This document shows, in pieces, positions 4,867 to 5,446 of a stretch of 5,446 nt of DNA (the first letter of the stretch is position 1; each line of letters opens with the position of its first letter). Position numbers and translations under genes: made by a program. The DNA comes from an uncultured delta proteobacterium (GTDB taxonomy: Bacteria > RBG-13-61-14 > DRUE01): assembly GCA_903930515.1 (NCBI GenBank), contig CAIYYW010000068.1, positions 1 to 5,446 on the forward strand, given 5' to 3'. The notes beneath the pieces were generated by a model. It was given only the letters and a program-made list of their open reading frames with translations, was not told where the DNA came from and did not search any database.

Positions 4867-5446
4867 ATGAAAGGGACTAACCAGGGACTTGGGTTTATGG
4901 CAATCATTAGTCTTTTCTTCGCCATTTTCCTGATTCAAACCGGATGCCAGGGGGAAGGGTCCGAAGAGACCAATCCCGCTTCGGGAATCTTGGAATTTGA
5001 CAGCGTGGGAAGTTATGCCAAAGGACTCAACACCAAAATCACGGCAGGACCTCCCTTGTGCGCGGATACCACCACGGCTCAATTTAAATTTAAATGCACC
5101 GCGGGCCCTTGCGCCTTTAAATGCAACCTGGATGATGCGGGTTGGAAGAAATGCAAAGCCTCCGCGACCCTTACGGGATTGACTGAAGGCACTCATACGC
5201 TCCAGGTCAAAGCCATTAGCAAAACCACGGGCAAAGCTGACAAAACGCCGGCAACACTAACCTGGACCGTAGCTGAGGATTGTGGATTGAGCGGCTCTGC
5301 AATCTCGGCTGGTTATTACAATACCTGTGCCCTTACCGTAAGCAACGGGGTAAAGTGCTGGGGGTGGAATGGGTATGGTCAACTTGGGAATGGCACAACT
5401 GCTGATAGCAATGTTCCGGTAAATGTTTCCGGCTTATCTTCAGGGG
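4867..5446 (+). CDS. exported probable lipoprotein, Ig-like module plus RCC1 repeats (3' end cut by window edge)
   Basis: The first 193 residues are visible. A hydrophobic signal segment (about 8-25, [18 protein letters not shown]) ends in Cys27. The lipobox is imperfect, with Gln at -3, yet the Ser/Glu/Gly-rich sequence after Cys27 is typical of a lipoprotein linker. Residues about 58-136 form a cysteine-rich Ig-like module with [19 protein letters not shown]93, C96, [13 protein letters not shown] and PATLTWTV. It resembles the module in bacterial surface proteins that reads C-x-LDG..W..C...GL.DGxHTFxVRA. From about 146, [20 protein letters not shown] and [13 protein letters not shown] begin an RCC1 beta-propeller blade, and further blades are expected beyond the window. 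The likely location is the cell surface; no specific ligand can be named. The gene is divergent from the mutase and has its own promoter and GGAGG site. Confidence 0.88.
   Translation, partial: MKGTNQGLGFMAIISLFFAIFLIQTGCQGEGSEETNPASGILEFDSVGSYAKGLNTKITAGPPLCADTTTAQFKFKCTAGPCAFKCNLDDAGWKKCKASATLTGLTEGTHTLQVKAISKTTGKADKTPATLTWTVAEDCGLSGSAISAGYYNTCALTVSNGVKCWGWNGYGQLGNGTTADSNVPVNVSGLSSG

Noticed and set aside
4786-5196. Minus-strand open frame of 136 codons opposite the RCC1 lipoprotein gene.
   Set aside because: The plus strand here encodes a signal peptide, Ig-like and RCC1 motifs with promoter and ribosome site; the antisense product shows no recognisable features.

Overview
The window looks like chromosomal DNA from an uncultivated bacterium. 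The reasons are moderately high GC, good Shine-Dalgarno sites, sigma70-like promoters, a transaldolase of the short bacterial type, and a repeat that reads 'LRQGYGGQ' on the minus strand. From memory, that string recurs in hypothetical proteins of candidate-phylum assemblies (Omnitrophota, Elusimicrobiota, Patescibacteria). I cannot fix the phylum from this sequence.

Layout: four confident genes lie on the minus strand, and one truncated gene lies on the plus strand at the right end. In minus-strand transcription order (right to left) they are a phosphomannomutase/phosphoglucomutase (4486-3128), a B12-binding radical SAM protein (3034-1709), a transaldolase (1662-1006) and a DusB-type tRNA-dihydrouridine synthase (922 to the left edge, nearly complete). 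A terminator-like hairpin, a TTGACG/TAGATT promoter and an 8-bp dyad lie between the mutase and the radical SAM gene. They suggest that radical SAM-transaldolase-dusB is a separate operon with its own control.

The right part (4487-4866) has no confident gene. It holds a weak 97-codon minus-strand ORF, a 9-bp-arm hairpin enclosing the LRQGYGGQ repeat core, a more diverged inverted copy of that core, and a compact divergent promoter in which -10 boxes on opposite strands overlap. The plus-strand promoter serves a gene for an exported probable lipoprotein with an Ig-like module followed by RCC1 repeats, cut by the window end.

How the genes work together: the mutase and transaldolase belong to central sugar-phosphate metabolism (sugar-1-P/6-P interconversion for envelope glycans; pentose phosphate carbon exchange). 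DusB modifies tRNA, and the radical SAM substrate is unknown. I see no strong case for a new defence or mobile system. The most interesting signals are the palindromic repeat at the transaldolase 3' end with a second partial copy before dusB, the operator-like dyad before the radical SAM gene, the two inverted repeat copies near 4500-4700, and the bidirectional promoter.
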